From Tricholoma matsutake (lineage: Eukaryota > Basidiomycota > Agaricomycetes > Agaricales > Tricholomataceae): a DNA stretch of 64,000 nucleotides. The stretch spans positions 8,928,001 to 8,992,000 of the forward strand of contig AP026548.1 of NCBI GenBank assembly GCA_026075535.2, given 5' to 3'. The position numbers and the translations under genes are program-made. This document shows positions 1 through 11,521 of this stretch, one piece after another; the first letter of the stretch is position 1, and each line of letters starts with the position of its first letter. Below the pieces are notes generated by a model. That model did no database searches. It was not told where the DNA came from and worked only from the letters and a program-made list of their open reading frames with translations.

Positions 1-319
1 TGGATTCACCCAGAGATCCAGTAGAATCTGTCTCTGATGATGAGAGATAAACATCCACCACATCAGACGCAGTGGCAACAGCTGAAAGGGGATTTGAGGG
101 TGGAGATGAAGAGGTAGAATCATCAAGGTAGAAGTCAGCAGCATCAAAGCCAGTTGGGGAACTCGTAGGGGCAGAATGATGAATCAGAATCATATTCCAT
201 GGCTGCCTGAAGGGCGGTATGCTGATCAGCATCATTTGCTACATCATCTTCACCTTGCCAAACCATGAGCACCTCAGCATTGGCAGTGGGAGTGGGGACA
301 AAATTGGCATTGGACAGGA

Positions 320-745
320 TCAGCAGTGGGAGTGGGGATTGGCATTGGCAGTGGGGACAGGAGCAACAGGAGTGGTGCCAGCACCAGCATTGGACACATC
401 AGATCCAGCGCCTGAAAAATAGAGGCCAGCATCATGACCAGTAACCGTGGGTGGTCGACTGTAGGCAGAGACAACTGTTGGGAGACTTGGTGCATCTGAC
501 CACCCCTGTTGCAGCACACCATCAGGTAGAGACCCTGCGTACCCAGAATGCTGTGCCTTTCCCTTGTGCTTGGTCACCTGATTGATTGCTAGAACCTCAT
601 TCTCTGTAATATCAACACCCCAGGTCCACTTGTAGGAGGTTGGGGGAAGGGCCTTCAGGTGCTCAAGTTCAGCCTGTGCATGTGCAGATACCAGTTCCGA
701 TTGTCTTCTTATGGTCGATTGCCTTGACTGTCTCCCAGTGTGTCC
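320..745 (-). CDS. possible hypothetical coding fragment
   Basis: An open minus-strand frame reads as ordinary protein for about 130 codons. It has a charged helical start (around QAELEHLKALP), a WTWGVDI stretch, then a Ser/Pro/Ala-rich tail. I do not recognise the family. The region upstream of about 745 looks non-coding, so the real start may lie in an exon I cannot place. It could also be a fragment of a mobile element, as nearly all its neighbours are. Confidence 0.3.
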   Translation of the reverse strand, partial: GHTGRQSRQSTIRRQSELVSAHAQAELEHLKALPPTSYKWTWGVDITENEVLAINQVTKHKGKAQHSGYAGSLPDGVLQQGWSDAPSLPTVVSAYSRPPTVTGHDAGLYFSGAGSDVSNAGAGTTPVAPVPTANANPHSHC

Positions 746-819
746 ATGGTTAGTGTTTAAGGGTCCAGTCCAGTTCGGTTTTTTGACCCAAAAATGTAAA
801 GACCACAACCTAAACCAGT

Positions 820-1948
820 CCAGGACTGACCCAGATACTGCTAAAACTGAACTGGAACACCTATGACCAGTCCTTTCCAGTTAAAAGACCAAAAAAGACT
901 GGTTCAGACCGATGTTTTGTTGTGACATCTGTTGTATTAATATAACCCATATGTATCTTAGCAAATATTACCAAGACCTTATAACCACTGTACAGATGGA
1001 TAGACATTGTAATTCCCCATCATTCGGTCTAACTTTTAAGACATTTCATTAAGATTTGACTTGGCTATGATCAATATAAAAATACATCTACTGAATGACT
1101 TGTGCTGAACACCAAGAAATGCAATGTGACAACCATAAATTATGTGATGCATAGCATGCATTGACAAATGGTGGGAGTATTATTATACATGTTAGTCCTA
1201 TGATCATTAATAGAATCAAGCAAATGATCAACATATGGGTAAGATGAAATGAAAATCAATCTGATACAACAAAATACTCATACAAAAATAGATTTGGTTA
1301 AGGTAGAGCAAATCCATATGCATCCAATGTCTTGTGGCTGTGGCATGATTTTTCATGACAATCTAAAGAATTTGAAACCATAATTACTATGAGCACTTTA
1401 CAGGAAATCAACGACCCAGGAAATTTTTCTTTTCATGTTTTGCAAATTTCAGCGGTTTCACTTTTTTGAGAGACAAACCCAAAGGGATGTTGTTAATTAA
1501 ATACTATGGATTCATGCAAATGATATGACCATGTGATACAATTAAATCACATCCCTCATCCACATCAAAGCTTGTACATTCAGTCTTGGATGTTGGGTGA
1601 TGCCTAGATTTACAAAATGAAAGCTCAGTAACCTCCTCAATTTAGGAAACTTCTGTACAAAGAAAAGCAACAAACCACAGCTGAAACTGAGGTCGAGGAT
1701 GCTGAAAAGGAGAATGCCAGTCGGCTCGGACATCTCTTCACAAATAACCAACACTCAACTGACCTTCTCACTAGGTAGAACCAACACACCCATATTCTCA
1801 TGATACAATCAGGAGCAGGGCAACATCCTTCTATAATATGATCAAAAGCTCCATCTTTCAGCAAACCATCTCAAGGGAAAGTTCAGTAGCCAAAAGTCCA
1901 CTGTGAAAAGGACCGCCACCTGTATGGGAGTTTGCTGCCCAGTTCTTT
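820..1948. other. AT-rich stretch without a recognisable gene
   Basis: No frame longer than about 75 codons looks like protein, and I see no repeat or structural RNA. The sequence is AT-rich. It may include the 5' flank of the transposase pseudogene that follows. Confidence 0.5.
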
Positions 1949-3672
1949 GTGCCCCAGATTCTTGAAACTGTTGTCAAACCAGAGGCCACTGTAGAACTAA
2001 GACCTATGGAAATGGATGACGTGTTGCATCACAGTGTATTTGAGGATCAAATGGGCACTGATGATGATCCAAATGTTGGTGAACATGTGGATGATGAAGA
2101 AACATATGGAGATGAACCAGATGAGCCTGGGATGAGTGACAAAGATGGGGAGTGAGAGGCACACAGTGATCAGAAGGAGATGAGGTGGAAACCACCCACC
2201 CTTGAAGCTGTGCAGACTGCGCATGCAAAGATCAAAGCCATTATTCATCCACCACAGAATACTGGGAAAGGCTACAAGGATCCAGGCCTTGATCTGCTTC
2301 TGCAAAGCCAGCTTGAATCAATGCAGCAGTTCCTGTGGGCATACATTGACATAAAATCACCTTTCTATAACAAATGGATTGCTGCCTCACTGGATATAGT
2401 GCACACGGCTGAAAAGGGCTTGTGGTTTGCTTGTTGCCTCTGAGAGTGGACTTCCGCATTCATCAAATATGCTGAAGACCTTCCGTTAAATATCTATGGC
2501 AGCTGGAATAAGTCACGAGTTGATGACGAGGGCCTACAACAAGAACTCTTCAATCATTTGCAATCAATTGGTAAATATATCTCTGCAATGGATGTGGTTT
2601 GCTACATGGCACAGCCAGATGTGCAGAAGTGATACAGGATGAAAAAAGGGCTTACTGAAATGACAGCAAGAAATTGGCTCAGCCAGATTGGATTTCGATG
2701 GACGCTTGAGCCATCAGGGCAATATGTGGATGGCCATGAATGAGATGACATTGTGGAGTACCACCAGAAGGTTTTCCTGCCACAATGGAAGGAGCTCGAG
2801 CCAAATTTGCACACTTGGACACAGGACGGAACAGAAGAGGAAGTTGGTGAGTGGCCACCACCACAACAGGTTGTAGTGTGGTTCCATGATGAGTCCACAT
2901 TTTACACGAGCGATCACTGGAAGAAGTGCTGGGTCCACAAATCTGAAAAGGCAGTTCCACATGCAAAAGGTGAGGGGGCATCCTTGATGGTTGCTGACTT
3001 TGTGTCTGCCGACTATGGATGGTTGCGATCCCCTGATGGAACTGAATCAGCTCGCGTCAATTTCAAAGCAGGAAAAACAAGAGATGGATACTTCATGAAT
3101 GTTGAGATCATTCTCCAGCTGGAGCTTGCAATGGACATTGTCCAGAAACATTATCCCAATGATCACCATATCTTTGTGTATGATAATGCGACTATGCACA
3201 TGAAGCGACCAGCAACCGCTCCTACAGCTACCAAAATGACAAAGAATCCCTCTATGAAGTTTGGGGCAGAGGTCACTGTGACTATGGATGGAAAGATTCA
3301 GTATGCTGCCAATGGAAAACCTCAAAAACACACTGTTCAAATGGGTCCTGGCATCCTTCCTAATGGCGAGCCACATTATCTTTACAACACACCAAGTACA
3401 ACAGTCCTGGGCACTTTTAAAGGAATGACAAAGCTTTTGCAAGAATGTGGATTTACTGAGGAGGCAAAGCTAAAAGGATCCTGCAAAAATTTCAAGTGCC
3501 CAATGGGTGTGAGATGATGCTGTCAGAAGCACATGCTGTATAACCAGCCAGATTTCACTGATCAGCTATCTGCCCTCGAGATTGCATGCAAGGCTAGAGG
3601 TTTTGAGGTGATCTTCTTGCCCAAGTTCCATTGTGAGCTCAATTTTGTTAGGGCAACACCCACTATCTGCTA
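1949..3672 (+). pseudogene. Tc1/mariner-like DDE transposase (basidiomycete family), inactivated
   Basis: One continuous plus-strand frame encodes a DDE-superfamily transposase as found in many copies in Agaricomycetes. In order it has an acidic N-terminal stretch, a helical DNA-binding part (near the YGSWNKSR motif) and the catalytic core. The core has HDESTFY with the first Asp (about 2,887), ADFVSADYGWL, FVYDNATMH with the second Asp (about 3,180), and FLPKFHCELNF where the terminal catalytic region starts. The usual QCWG and following residues are missing; the frame ends at TAG about 3,670 after an unrelated VRATPTIC. In-frame TGA codons lie at 2,153, 2,441, 2,630, 2,741 and 3,515, with no TAA or TAG before the end. 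Family members often have Arg at such sites, which fits CGA to TGA change. No terminal repeats were identified. Confidence 0.85.
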
Positions 3673-4127
3673 GCTAAGACTGTGCAGGTTCTCTGTACAA
3701 GAAGGGGGCGGGATCCATGCGTGTGATTGGGGAACTGATGGTTTTGATGTGAGGGGTGATTAATAGGTGAGTTTGTTGAGATAGGCTGTTCACACCACAA
3801 GCGTAGGTGGAATACCTAAGAGAACACAACTGGGGTCCCCTAGGTAAACTTTGCACTCCCCCCTGTATTCCTATCGGAGTCCTAGGAGTCCAAGTTTTCT
3901 GATAAGAGTCCGATCAGAGTCCTTCTAGTCCGACAAGTCCGACAATAGTCCTAGGAGTCCGATAGGAATCCGATCAGAATGTATCTTGATGACCACGTAC
4001 TTTTATTTCCAAGAAATTCCTAGTAAATTCTGAGTAAAGTCCTATGCAATTCCAACAGGTAGTAGTCAGAATACCACACCATTTCAGAAGACTTAACTTG
4101 ATGAAAGTGCTTACAAAATAAATGGGC

Positions 4128-4206
4128 AGAGCAGGAATTGAACTCTAGACCTTGGGATATAAGTGACATGACTACCAAACAAGTGCTCAACCAGTTGAGC
4201 CACAGG
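4128..4206 (-). repeat. tRNA-like (SINE head-like) segment with A and B boxes
   Basis: On the minus strand the sequence contains TGGCTCAACTGG, a good match to a tRNA A box, and about 45 nt later GAGTTCAATTCC, a B-box match with CA where CG is usual. A closely similar segment lies at the same distance from the left TIR in the second composite element (15,784-15,868). It does not fold into a clean cloverleaf, so I call it tRNA-derived and not a tRNA gene. Confidence 0.6.
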
Positions 4207-4357
4207 AGCATTAATAAATATGTAATATAAAGTCCATTTAAAGCACTTAGGATTAGTTCACTTATTTTTAACCTCTCTCACAAGAGCTCGAAAAAGAATT
4301 GTTGAGCCTTCACATCTTCGTGAGGGAGTAGATAACTAATATAGAGTTAAAAAAAAA

Positions 4358-5100
4358 ACCCCATGCAAATGCAAGGGGGAGAATTAATTATACTATTTAA
4401 TTATACTATTTTAAATTCTACAAAAAAAACCCACCCCCCCGTTTCACAGGGGGGAGGGGGTGGTGGTGCATCGCGTTGGCTGTCTCGTCAGCCCTGTCCC
4501 ATCGTTTCCCCTCCCTCTTGTCTCCGTCATGTCTCGCCTCTCTCACCTCACCTCCCCCGTGGCTTCCCTCCCCTCCCTCCTCTTCCCTCCCTCCTCTTCT
4601 GGTCGTCGTCTCCCTTTCCCCTTGTCATTTTGTCCCCCCCCCCCCCTTGTCACCCTTGTAGTTCATACCCCTCATTGTCTGCACCCACAAACCACCCTAC
4701 AGGCAGCTGCTTGTAGGCATGTCATTTGGTGCCATCATCGTCCCTCCACACCATTCCTGTGCTCTCACACCCCATATACACCCCGCGAGCAGTTGCTCAC
4801 AGCGGTGATGGGGGGTGCTGGATGTCATTGGTGTCGTGGATGCACTCACAATCCACCCTACAAGCAGCAGCTTGTAGGCATGGGGTGGGTGCGTTGTCGG
4901 TTTGTCAGTGACATGGCACAAGGGAAGGGGTCAGGTGGTGCTTACCGGGCAGGTATTCCCCTTCTGGGGTCTCCTGGTGTTGCTCCCCACACTCCTGACC
5001 ACAGTTGATACCCTCACATCCTGTTTTGACAGGGAGGAGGGGGGTTGCCAGGGGCGTCATTGGGTGTGGGTTTGGCTCCCATGTCCATCATTACTCATGT
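4358..5100. repeat. G/C-rich hairpin and palindrome block inside composite element 1
   Basis: Visible units are a C-run/G-run hairpin around GCAAATGC (about 4,358-4,380), a larger C-rich/G-rich hairpin (about 4,430-4,462), polypyrimidine sequence, and palindromes centred in 4,698-4,717, 4,786-4,797 and 4,858-4,877. The last is a perfect 8 bp stem, CTACAAGC with GCTTGTAG. The same palindrome type recurs at 10.7-11.2 kb and 16.3-16.6 kb. Long reading frames here are low-complexity Pro/Ser/His translations and are not called as genes. Confidence 0.6.
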
Positions 5101-5740
5101 AGATTAGAACCTAGAAACAAAACAAATGAATTAGTTAGTTTACAAAAGTAAAAAATGAATGAAAAAAAAAACTTACTACTGCCCATCATTTGGGCATTGT
5201 TCAGCATCGAAACCAGTCATTTCTGGTCTTGGGGGCTCGTCTAGAGATGGGGGTGAAGTGGGAGTGGTGGGAGTTCCTGGGTTGAGGTGGTTGAGGTGGG
5301 GGGGATGGAGGTGGCATGCTTGTCATCATTGGTGGTGGTGGTGGGAGTTGATGAGCTGGCAGGTGTGATGACATGGCTATGTGCTTTGTCATCACACCCA
5401 CGGGAATGGTATGTAGTGTAGTATGATCACCTACCTGTAATGACTGTTTAGCCTAATATTACTAAGCAAGGCTGCTTTCATTCCTATCGGAATCCTATGT
5501 TGTCTGATGTCTTAGCATAACTTTGGACTAGTCCTATGTGATTTCTATGATCAGAAATTCCTAGGAAATTCTGATAGTCTGATCAGACTCTGATCGGACT
5601 ACATTGGACTGGACTAGGACTAAATGTGCCATTTCATGTCAATTTGGCCAGTGAAAATGACATCGGAATATGGTTGGATTCTGATCAGAATCATCAGAAT
5701 CATCGGATTCCTATAGGAATATGGGGGCGAGTGTAAAGAC

Positions 5741-7425
5741 CTCCAGCAGCTCCACCCTGTCATGTCAGGGAGGACATCCAACATTTGCCCCACCTCTGGG
5801 TGCAATCAAACACGCATCCATGTTGACTGCCCTCGCCGTGTTTGTTGCCTGCACTGCCTTGCAGTTGGTGGCTGTGCTCTCAAGTCGCATGCAGTGTCTG
5901 GGCAATTTGTACCCTCACAGCCCATGGACGTTGCTGCCATGCCACCACAGCTCAAAGAAATGGTTTGTTTATTGTTGGATGACTCAAACTCAGGCTCTAT
6001 CCCATCTACAAGTTCAGCCCTACTTGCTGCACCTGAAACGCAAAGCAATGCGCCCATCGTCAACCCAAGACCAAACCCGCAGTATGTGTCGCATATGCCA
6101 CCTATCTTCACAGACCAGTATCATCGTGAGCAGGAGCTGCACGAGAGGATCGTGTCATTGAGGCAGAGTGTCAGCAGCATGCAAAGCTATCCAAGCAGGG
6201 AATTGTTGTATATGCATGGACTGAGGTGTGTTTTTGTTCGGTATGATGGTTTATATCTAATCTAAGTTGGTTATATGCTATTGTGTATAGGATAACAAGC
6301 CGCCGACTGTTCAGGAGCTGCAAGAGGGATTCATGTGGCCATATCTGGTGCTCAGTGGTGATGTCTTGTCTGATCTCAGACTCAATGGTCTTCATGTCCA
6401 ACTCTACCGACGGGATCTAGGTACCTGGTTGAATATCAAGGTGGGGCACCAGATCACTGTAAAAGAGCATGATCACATCTTTCTGAAGGCATGCAATGTG
6501 AAGAGCTACCAGGACTTTGATGAGCATCTTGAGGCAGGCATGGCATCAACTGTTGTGCATCTGCGTCATAACCTTGTGGGTGAGCGTGCATATCTGTGAA
6601 AAGAAGCCCTGCGATGGAAGGACCAGAGTCTCAAGGATCAGCCCCAGGTTCTTGAGCTAACAGATGAATCAGACCAAGAACAAGGAGCCAGCAAGCTGAG
6701 GAAGAGCAAACTGTTGGATGCCCAGCAACTGGCCAGCTCTCGGTCTCCTTTACCCCAGTGGTGTCCCCACTGTCAACTGCTGCAACACGCAAGTGTTCTC
6801 CCTCTCTGTCCCCGTTGCAGCCAATGACTATTTGGTCACACAAGCAAAAACCGTCAAACCAGCCTGTGCACCTCAATGATAACTGGGCCCACCAACGACA
6901 TGCCTCACCTCAGCTATTGTCAGCTCGGTCGCCTTCACTTGGTTCTCGCTATACAGCATCACTGTCACCAGGTCCAGCTTCACCGTCACAGGTCTATTGA
7001 TCAAAAAGGAGCCAGCAGCTATTCTCATACCTATGAATGCTGGATCACCAGGATCACTATGGGATCCGATCATTCTAGATAGTGAGGAGGAAGACTAGGA
7101 TGATGCTGAGGACACAAAGAGCTGGCTGGCCGATTTGTATGTGATTGACGTGGTGAAATATTTCCAAGCTCATAAGGCATGGCCGAGGGCTATTCCTGCA
7201 GCAGCCTTTTTTCAGCAACAGTTTGGGCTTCCGTTCCCCAGCTCTACCTACTCCGACCATCTTGCATGCTGGAAGTCAGCACCTCAATCATCGAAGGATG
7301 CTGTGCTTACTGCTTGAAGAACTCCTGCTGGACTGTGGTCTGCTTTCATGCATGACAACCCTGTGAAGGATGCTGATTGGAAGACTACATTGCAGAGGCT
7401 CAAGTGTGCAGCCAGTATCTTGGAC
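5741..7425 (+). pseudogene. cysteine-motif protein of a basidiomycete-expanded family, broken
   Basis: The N-terminal part has a compact Cys/His cluster (CNQTRIHVDCPRRVCCLHC, then GGC and KSH), a likely zinc-binding module. A linker follows, then a domain starting near IVVYAW-TE and FMWPYLVLSGDVLSDL, and a C-terminal helical region with LADLYVIDVVKYF and FFQQQFGLPFPSSTYSDHLACW. I remember this order from many Agaricomycete predicted proteins of unknown function. A canonical intron at 6,226-6,290 (GTGTGT to TATAG, branch-like CTAAT) joins the AWTE and DNKPP parts. A one-base frameshift lies near 6,165. In-frame TGA codons interrupt it near 6,597, 7,096 and 7,314. The function is unknown; repeat-associated spread is an inference. 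Confidence 0.6.
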
Positions 7426-7595
7426 TAGCGAATTTCTGTTCTCATTCACGTTATTATATATTGTCTATACCTTGTCTACTATTATTCATTTTGTATGCCA
7501 CATGTATTCTCATAGCTCATTTGTTTTGTACCTTCCTTAATTGTCATGTACATGAATGCGATGGAATTCCAATAAGGCTGTATAATGGGAACATC

Positions 7596-9932
7596 TTAAT
7601 TTAATGACCAGTTTGTCGGCTGCTTTCCCTCCTTCTCCAGCTTCATATTTGTCATCCTGTTCCTATGCATGACCATCTCATCTAGAAAGAAATGGTACTT
7701 ATCTACCACCATCTCCCAGCATATTGAATGATACCCTCCCAGCCAGACATTAGTTTGTTCCACAATCGACGAGTTGAAGTACCATCCTTTGCCATTTTCT
7801 CCCAAAAGTTTGGGAAAGCTTACTGGGTTGCAGTTCTCCTGGCAGTATGTGTCCTTCTCTGAATGCTTGCAGTTGAAGTGGAAAACATCAACTGAGAGTC
7901 CAACATTCTTAAAGATATCCTCCTTTTTCGCAATTGGAGCAAGCTGACAGTTGTTGTAAAAGAAGATGTGATTGGGCATTGATCCTGGCATGTGGAAGGT
8001 CCTCTTTACCATCTCCTAGGCACAAGTGAATATTGACAACTTGTTCATGAGAACTGGTTTGACCACTTACAATAACACTAGTGACTGCCTCAGTACCATA
8101 GAATGTCTCATGTGCAATAATCATCCCACAAGGGGCCACAATGATCTGCTCATTGTGGGTTCTTTTGTGGCCAAACTGAGTGCACACCTTTCCATCCTTC
8201 ACTTGCGAGGCCTCCACTGGCTGAGCAGAACACCCCTCGACAATAAACTCCTCTTCCTCACCATCATCCTCATCAACCATTGCTGAGTCGACCACATCGG
8301 AGTTGGGTGAGCAACACAGGCACGTTGTAAGTGTTCCTTCAACTGAAATCGGGCCTGGCCATGCTCCCTGTGAACACGCTCCACTGCTTGATGTTTGTCC
8401 TCAGCACATGCCAGTTTCCCCTCCACCACAGGCTGCTTGCAGCCAACAATGGCACACACAAAATTATGCCCCTTGTGCTCAGGGCAGAAGCGATTGTGGT
8501 TGCTGGATAAGGGTACGTGACAGTTGTGGATACTGCAACAACAGCAGCCAATGGTGACCCCATCAATAACCACTACCCAGCATTTGTGAGTGACTGCAGA
8601 GTATACATGCCTCTGAGCTGGGTCACATTCAACAAGATAATAAGTCCCATCACCTTTACCCTCAGAATTAGCATAAAACCGACAACACCCTTTGCAGTGA
8701 TGATGGACCTCTGGCTGGCTGTAGAGCCACATGGGTTGGTTTCGTCCTTTCATGGTATCCCAGAGACAATCCTTTTGCAAGCCAGTATGAGGGACCTTGA
8801 GGGTATCGTTATGTCTCTCATGGTCCTCCAAGAGAGAAAGAATGACAAATCCATTGTATACGTTATCTGATGAGAGCTCAAAATTAAATGCCCAATCAGG
8901 CGGAGCTTGATGTCCCTTTGAGAGTGTGAGATTGTAGAGTCAGGCACAGTTGGTGGCAGAAGTCCTATGATGTGTTACTCAGGTACAACCAACCAAGTTC
9001 ACAGTAAGTTGAGAGTACATACCACGAGACCAACATCAATGTGATAAACATGTCAATCACCCTCTGCTCAACAAACTGATGTTCTCCAACCTGAATGATA
9101 TCTGGGATTGTGTCATAATACATGTGCTGTCCTGCCTCGATGTAGAAATTATGATGATAATTGATATTACAGTCTATGTGAATGCATCGTTACAACAGGT
9201 GGTTGAAAGACAGAAGAACAACACTCACTGGTGCAGTACAGATGAACAGACCATGTCAGAAATACACCATCCATCATAAATAGGACAGTCTGACGCTGTT
9301 CAGCCTTTTTCAGCACAACTTTCTGGTTGTTCCGAGTGCAATCAGCTTTGACACAAGTATGTTGAGGTGGATAAAGGGTGTGCGAGGCTGCATCTGATCA
9401 TCTATAAGATTACTAGAAAGAGGGAAACAAGTATCATACTGATTCCGAGCCCTTGTCCATGTTCTGCAAATGCAGCACCCTCCTTCTCCACTGAGATCAC
9501 TGGCTCTTGATTCCATATCATATCTTTTAACAAGTCCCAACAGTGGTCTATTTGCTCCAAACTCGCTATCCCACATGCTTTCCTGAGGAATATAGCTACA
9601 CTCTGAGGTAAAATTGGAGGGGGTACAGATGGTAAATGCTCAGCAGTTTGAACTAGCAGTATGTCATCCTTAAGCTTGCCAGCATACACTACAAATTTCA
9701 TCAAGTGGGCGAGGGTTATTCCCTGGAAAGCATCAGGCTGTAATTTGACGGCTGAGAGCAGTGTTGTGAGCTCCACCATTGATAGGAAGATGTTGAACAA
9801 CAATGTAGGGGTTAGCAGACTGACAGTAGTATCATTTGCGCAAATTTTTGTAGCCGGCTCGGATGTTTGGATGTTTGGACACACCCAGATGTTCGGGGAT
9901 TCCAATATTGAGATGTCCTCCAAAAATTTCAT
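7596..9932 (-). pseudogene. CxC5/CxC6 cysteine-cluster protein associated with KDZ transposons
   Basis: Read on the minus strand this is a nearly complete multi-exon gene. Exon 1 (to 9,440) resembles the CxC5 N-terminal region. The next exon has LYPPQHTC and a KKAEQRQTVLF stretch. Then come YHHNFYIEAGQ, GEHQFVEQRVID, the CxC6-type cluster (WVVVIDGVTIG, CSIHNC, NRFCPEHK, CAIVGCKQPV), GHKRTHNEQIIVAPCG, and a C-terminal region with VGLSVDVFHF and WYFNSSIVEQTNVW. Proposed introns are 9,389-9,439, 9,174-9,228, 8,965-9,022 and 8,016-8,070, all about 51-58 bp with GT-AG ends. Lesions are a TGA near 8,943 (usual CARLYN) and a one-base frameshift near 8,295. A Trp near the end (ICWEM) replaces the usual Arg, also explicable by CpG change. 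The start may be ATG 9,932 or the internal ATG at 9,779. No KDZ transposase is in the window. Confidence 0.75.
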
Positions 9933-9984
9933 TGTGTCACATGGCTATGCCCCAACTGACAAAACCATAAGTTTGGGCCACTGA

Positions 9985-10505
9985 TCAACATCACAAGGGG
10001 TGACAGATTGAATGAAATGGTACAGTAGGTCCACTGCCAGTCATCTCACTCATCAGAAATTCTGGGAAGTGTGACCGACAAATGAAATGGTACATTGGAT
10101 GTTGATGGTCAAGTGACATGGAGTGACAATTTGGTAACGATCAATCAAGGAACAGATGCTTTATCAGCCAGTTGCAGCAAAAGGTTGTGCAGTTTGACAT
10201 GTGGGGATACATATACTTAAAGTTGTTTGCACTCATATCCAGAGAGGAATGTTGTTGGTGCATATTATCACATGAGCGGTGAATGTTTGGAGAGCCACAC
10301 AGCCAATTGAACTTGATGCACAATCATCAATGTTCATGCCAATGACTCCATAGCCTCAGGCTGTGGGTAAATGACTTGTACATTGTTCACCTTTCAACTC
10401 TTTTATTTACAAGTTTGATGTAGACTACATAGTAATTATATATATTCTGTCGTACTACTCACAAAAAAAAAACTACAAGAGAAAAACTAAACTAAACAGC
10501 ACCAG
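9985..10505. other. no gene seen
   Basis: Mixed-composition sequence with no convincing frame, motif or repeat apart from short A-runs near 10,470. Confidence 0.4.
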
Positions 10506-11330
10506 CTATGCGGAAAGCTGGTGGACATGAGCACTCTGTACCCTGCGATGGGGGCCCCTCATTGTCCCTGTCATTGTCTCCTTTCCCCCATTGTCCCGGC
10601 CATTGTTGTCAAGGTGGTCACCAGGCCATTAGCAACAGATCCACCCTGCAAGTAAGGGCTCACAGTGGTGGGCCATCTCATCCTCCTTGTCTCCACATGC
10701 CTGGCATTGTGCATTTATGATCCACCCTACAAGCAGTTGCTCATAGGCGTGGGGTGGGTGCCATGTCCTTTGTCGATGTTGTTGTTGCTGGTGCTGGCAT
10801 TCTCTGTCATTTCCAGGGATCCACACAGGTAACCCATGGGTACTTTTGAGCATGCCCTACCTGGGTTGTGGGTTCATGAGAGTGGGTATGGGTAGACCCA
10901 CCATCTCCTGCCATGTCACAGCTCCTGCATCTGGGAAGACCCACAATTGCGGGCTTCTTTGAGCACAGGAGCTGAAGACAACAACGAAATTGTGTTGTCG
11001 TTGTCAGGGCTGGGATAGGGATTCACCCCATGAGCAGATGCTCATGGTGGTGTCATCATGGGCCCATCATAACTGCTGAGATAGGCCAGGGAGCAGCAGT
11101 TGTGCCCCCTGTTCCTGGTGACACAGAAGGGGTCCCACCCTGCGACCAGCTGCTCACGGGTGTGGGTGTCATCTCATAGGGATCCACCCCATGAGCAGAT
11201 GCTCATGGCAGTGGTTGGGGGTGCTGTTTGGGTTGCTCCCCTCATTGTTGTTGTTCCTCACCCCATCATCCCATTGTGGTTCTCCCCGTCATCCCATTGT
11301 TGTTCCCTCTCATGTTAGTACCTAAAAGGT
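10506..11330. repeat. palindromic GC-rich repeat block related to the composite elements
   Basis: Contains several members of the family CCACCC-(palindrome)-GTGG, for example GAGCAGATGCTC centred near 11,040 and 11,203, with degenerate versions near 10,648, 10,740 and 11,158. Left and right arms often differ by CA versus TG, as if one CpG in the ancestral arm had decayed in opposite directions. It shares these modules with 4.4-5.1 kb and 16.3-16.6 kb, so it is probably a remnant of the same element type. I could not find its TIRs. Confidence 0.5.
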
Positions 11331-11378
11331 TTGTTAGTAAAGTGAAAATGAAATGAGAAAAGAAAAAAAATACATACC

Positions 11379-11413
11379 TGTGGCCCAAGAGACATCATTG
11401 ATGTCTCTTAGGC
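11379..11413. repeat. near-perfect palindrome GGCCCAAGAGACATCA / TGATGTCTCTTAGGCC
   Basis: Two 16-nt arms with a single mismatch meet almost without a spacer. Nearly the same palindrome occurs at 40,849-40,878. Looser versions with GGGCCCAAA and TTTGGGCC arms lie at 16,786-16,822 and 16,932-16,966. Its recurrence in separate blocks suggests a conserved structural module of one element family. Confidence 0.65.
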
Positions 11414-11490
11414 CTTTTTTCATTCAGTTTCCCTTGTCCTCATCACCTCCCAGTCATCAGTCATTGCTCCGTTGGTTTGCTGCTGTTGAT

Positions 11491-11521
<31 letters not shown>

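Larger units (their letters stand above)
3849..5738. mobile_element. TIR-bounded composite non-autonomous element, copy 1
   Basis: The ends form an imperfect inverted repeat of about 30 nt. The left end starts CTTTGCACTCCCCCC; the right end read on the minus strand starts CTTTACACTCGCCCCC; both run into TATTCCTAT. Next to each TIR are degenerate short iterations of TCCTAT-CGGAGTCC type (3,868-3,985 and 5,480-5,720). A tRNA-like segment lies about 280 bp from the left end. G/C-rich hairpins and palindromes fill the middle. No transposase is encoded. The second copy at 15,510-17,664 has the same plan. I could not find a clear target-site duplication. Confidence 0.65.

Noticed and set aside
4363..5008. 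Long plus-strand frames rich in Pro, Ser and His
   Set aside because: They are translations of C/T-rich low-complexity and palindromic sequence in the composite element, open in several frames at once, with no domain.
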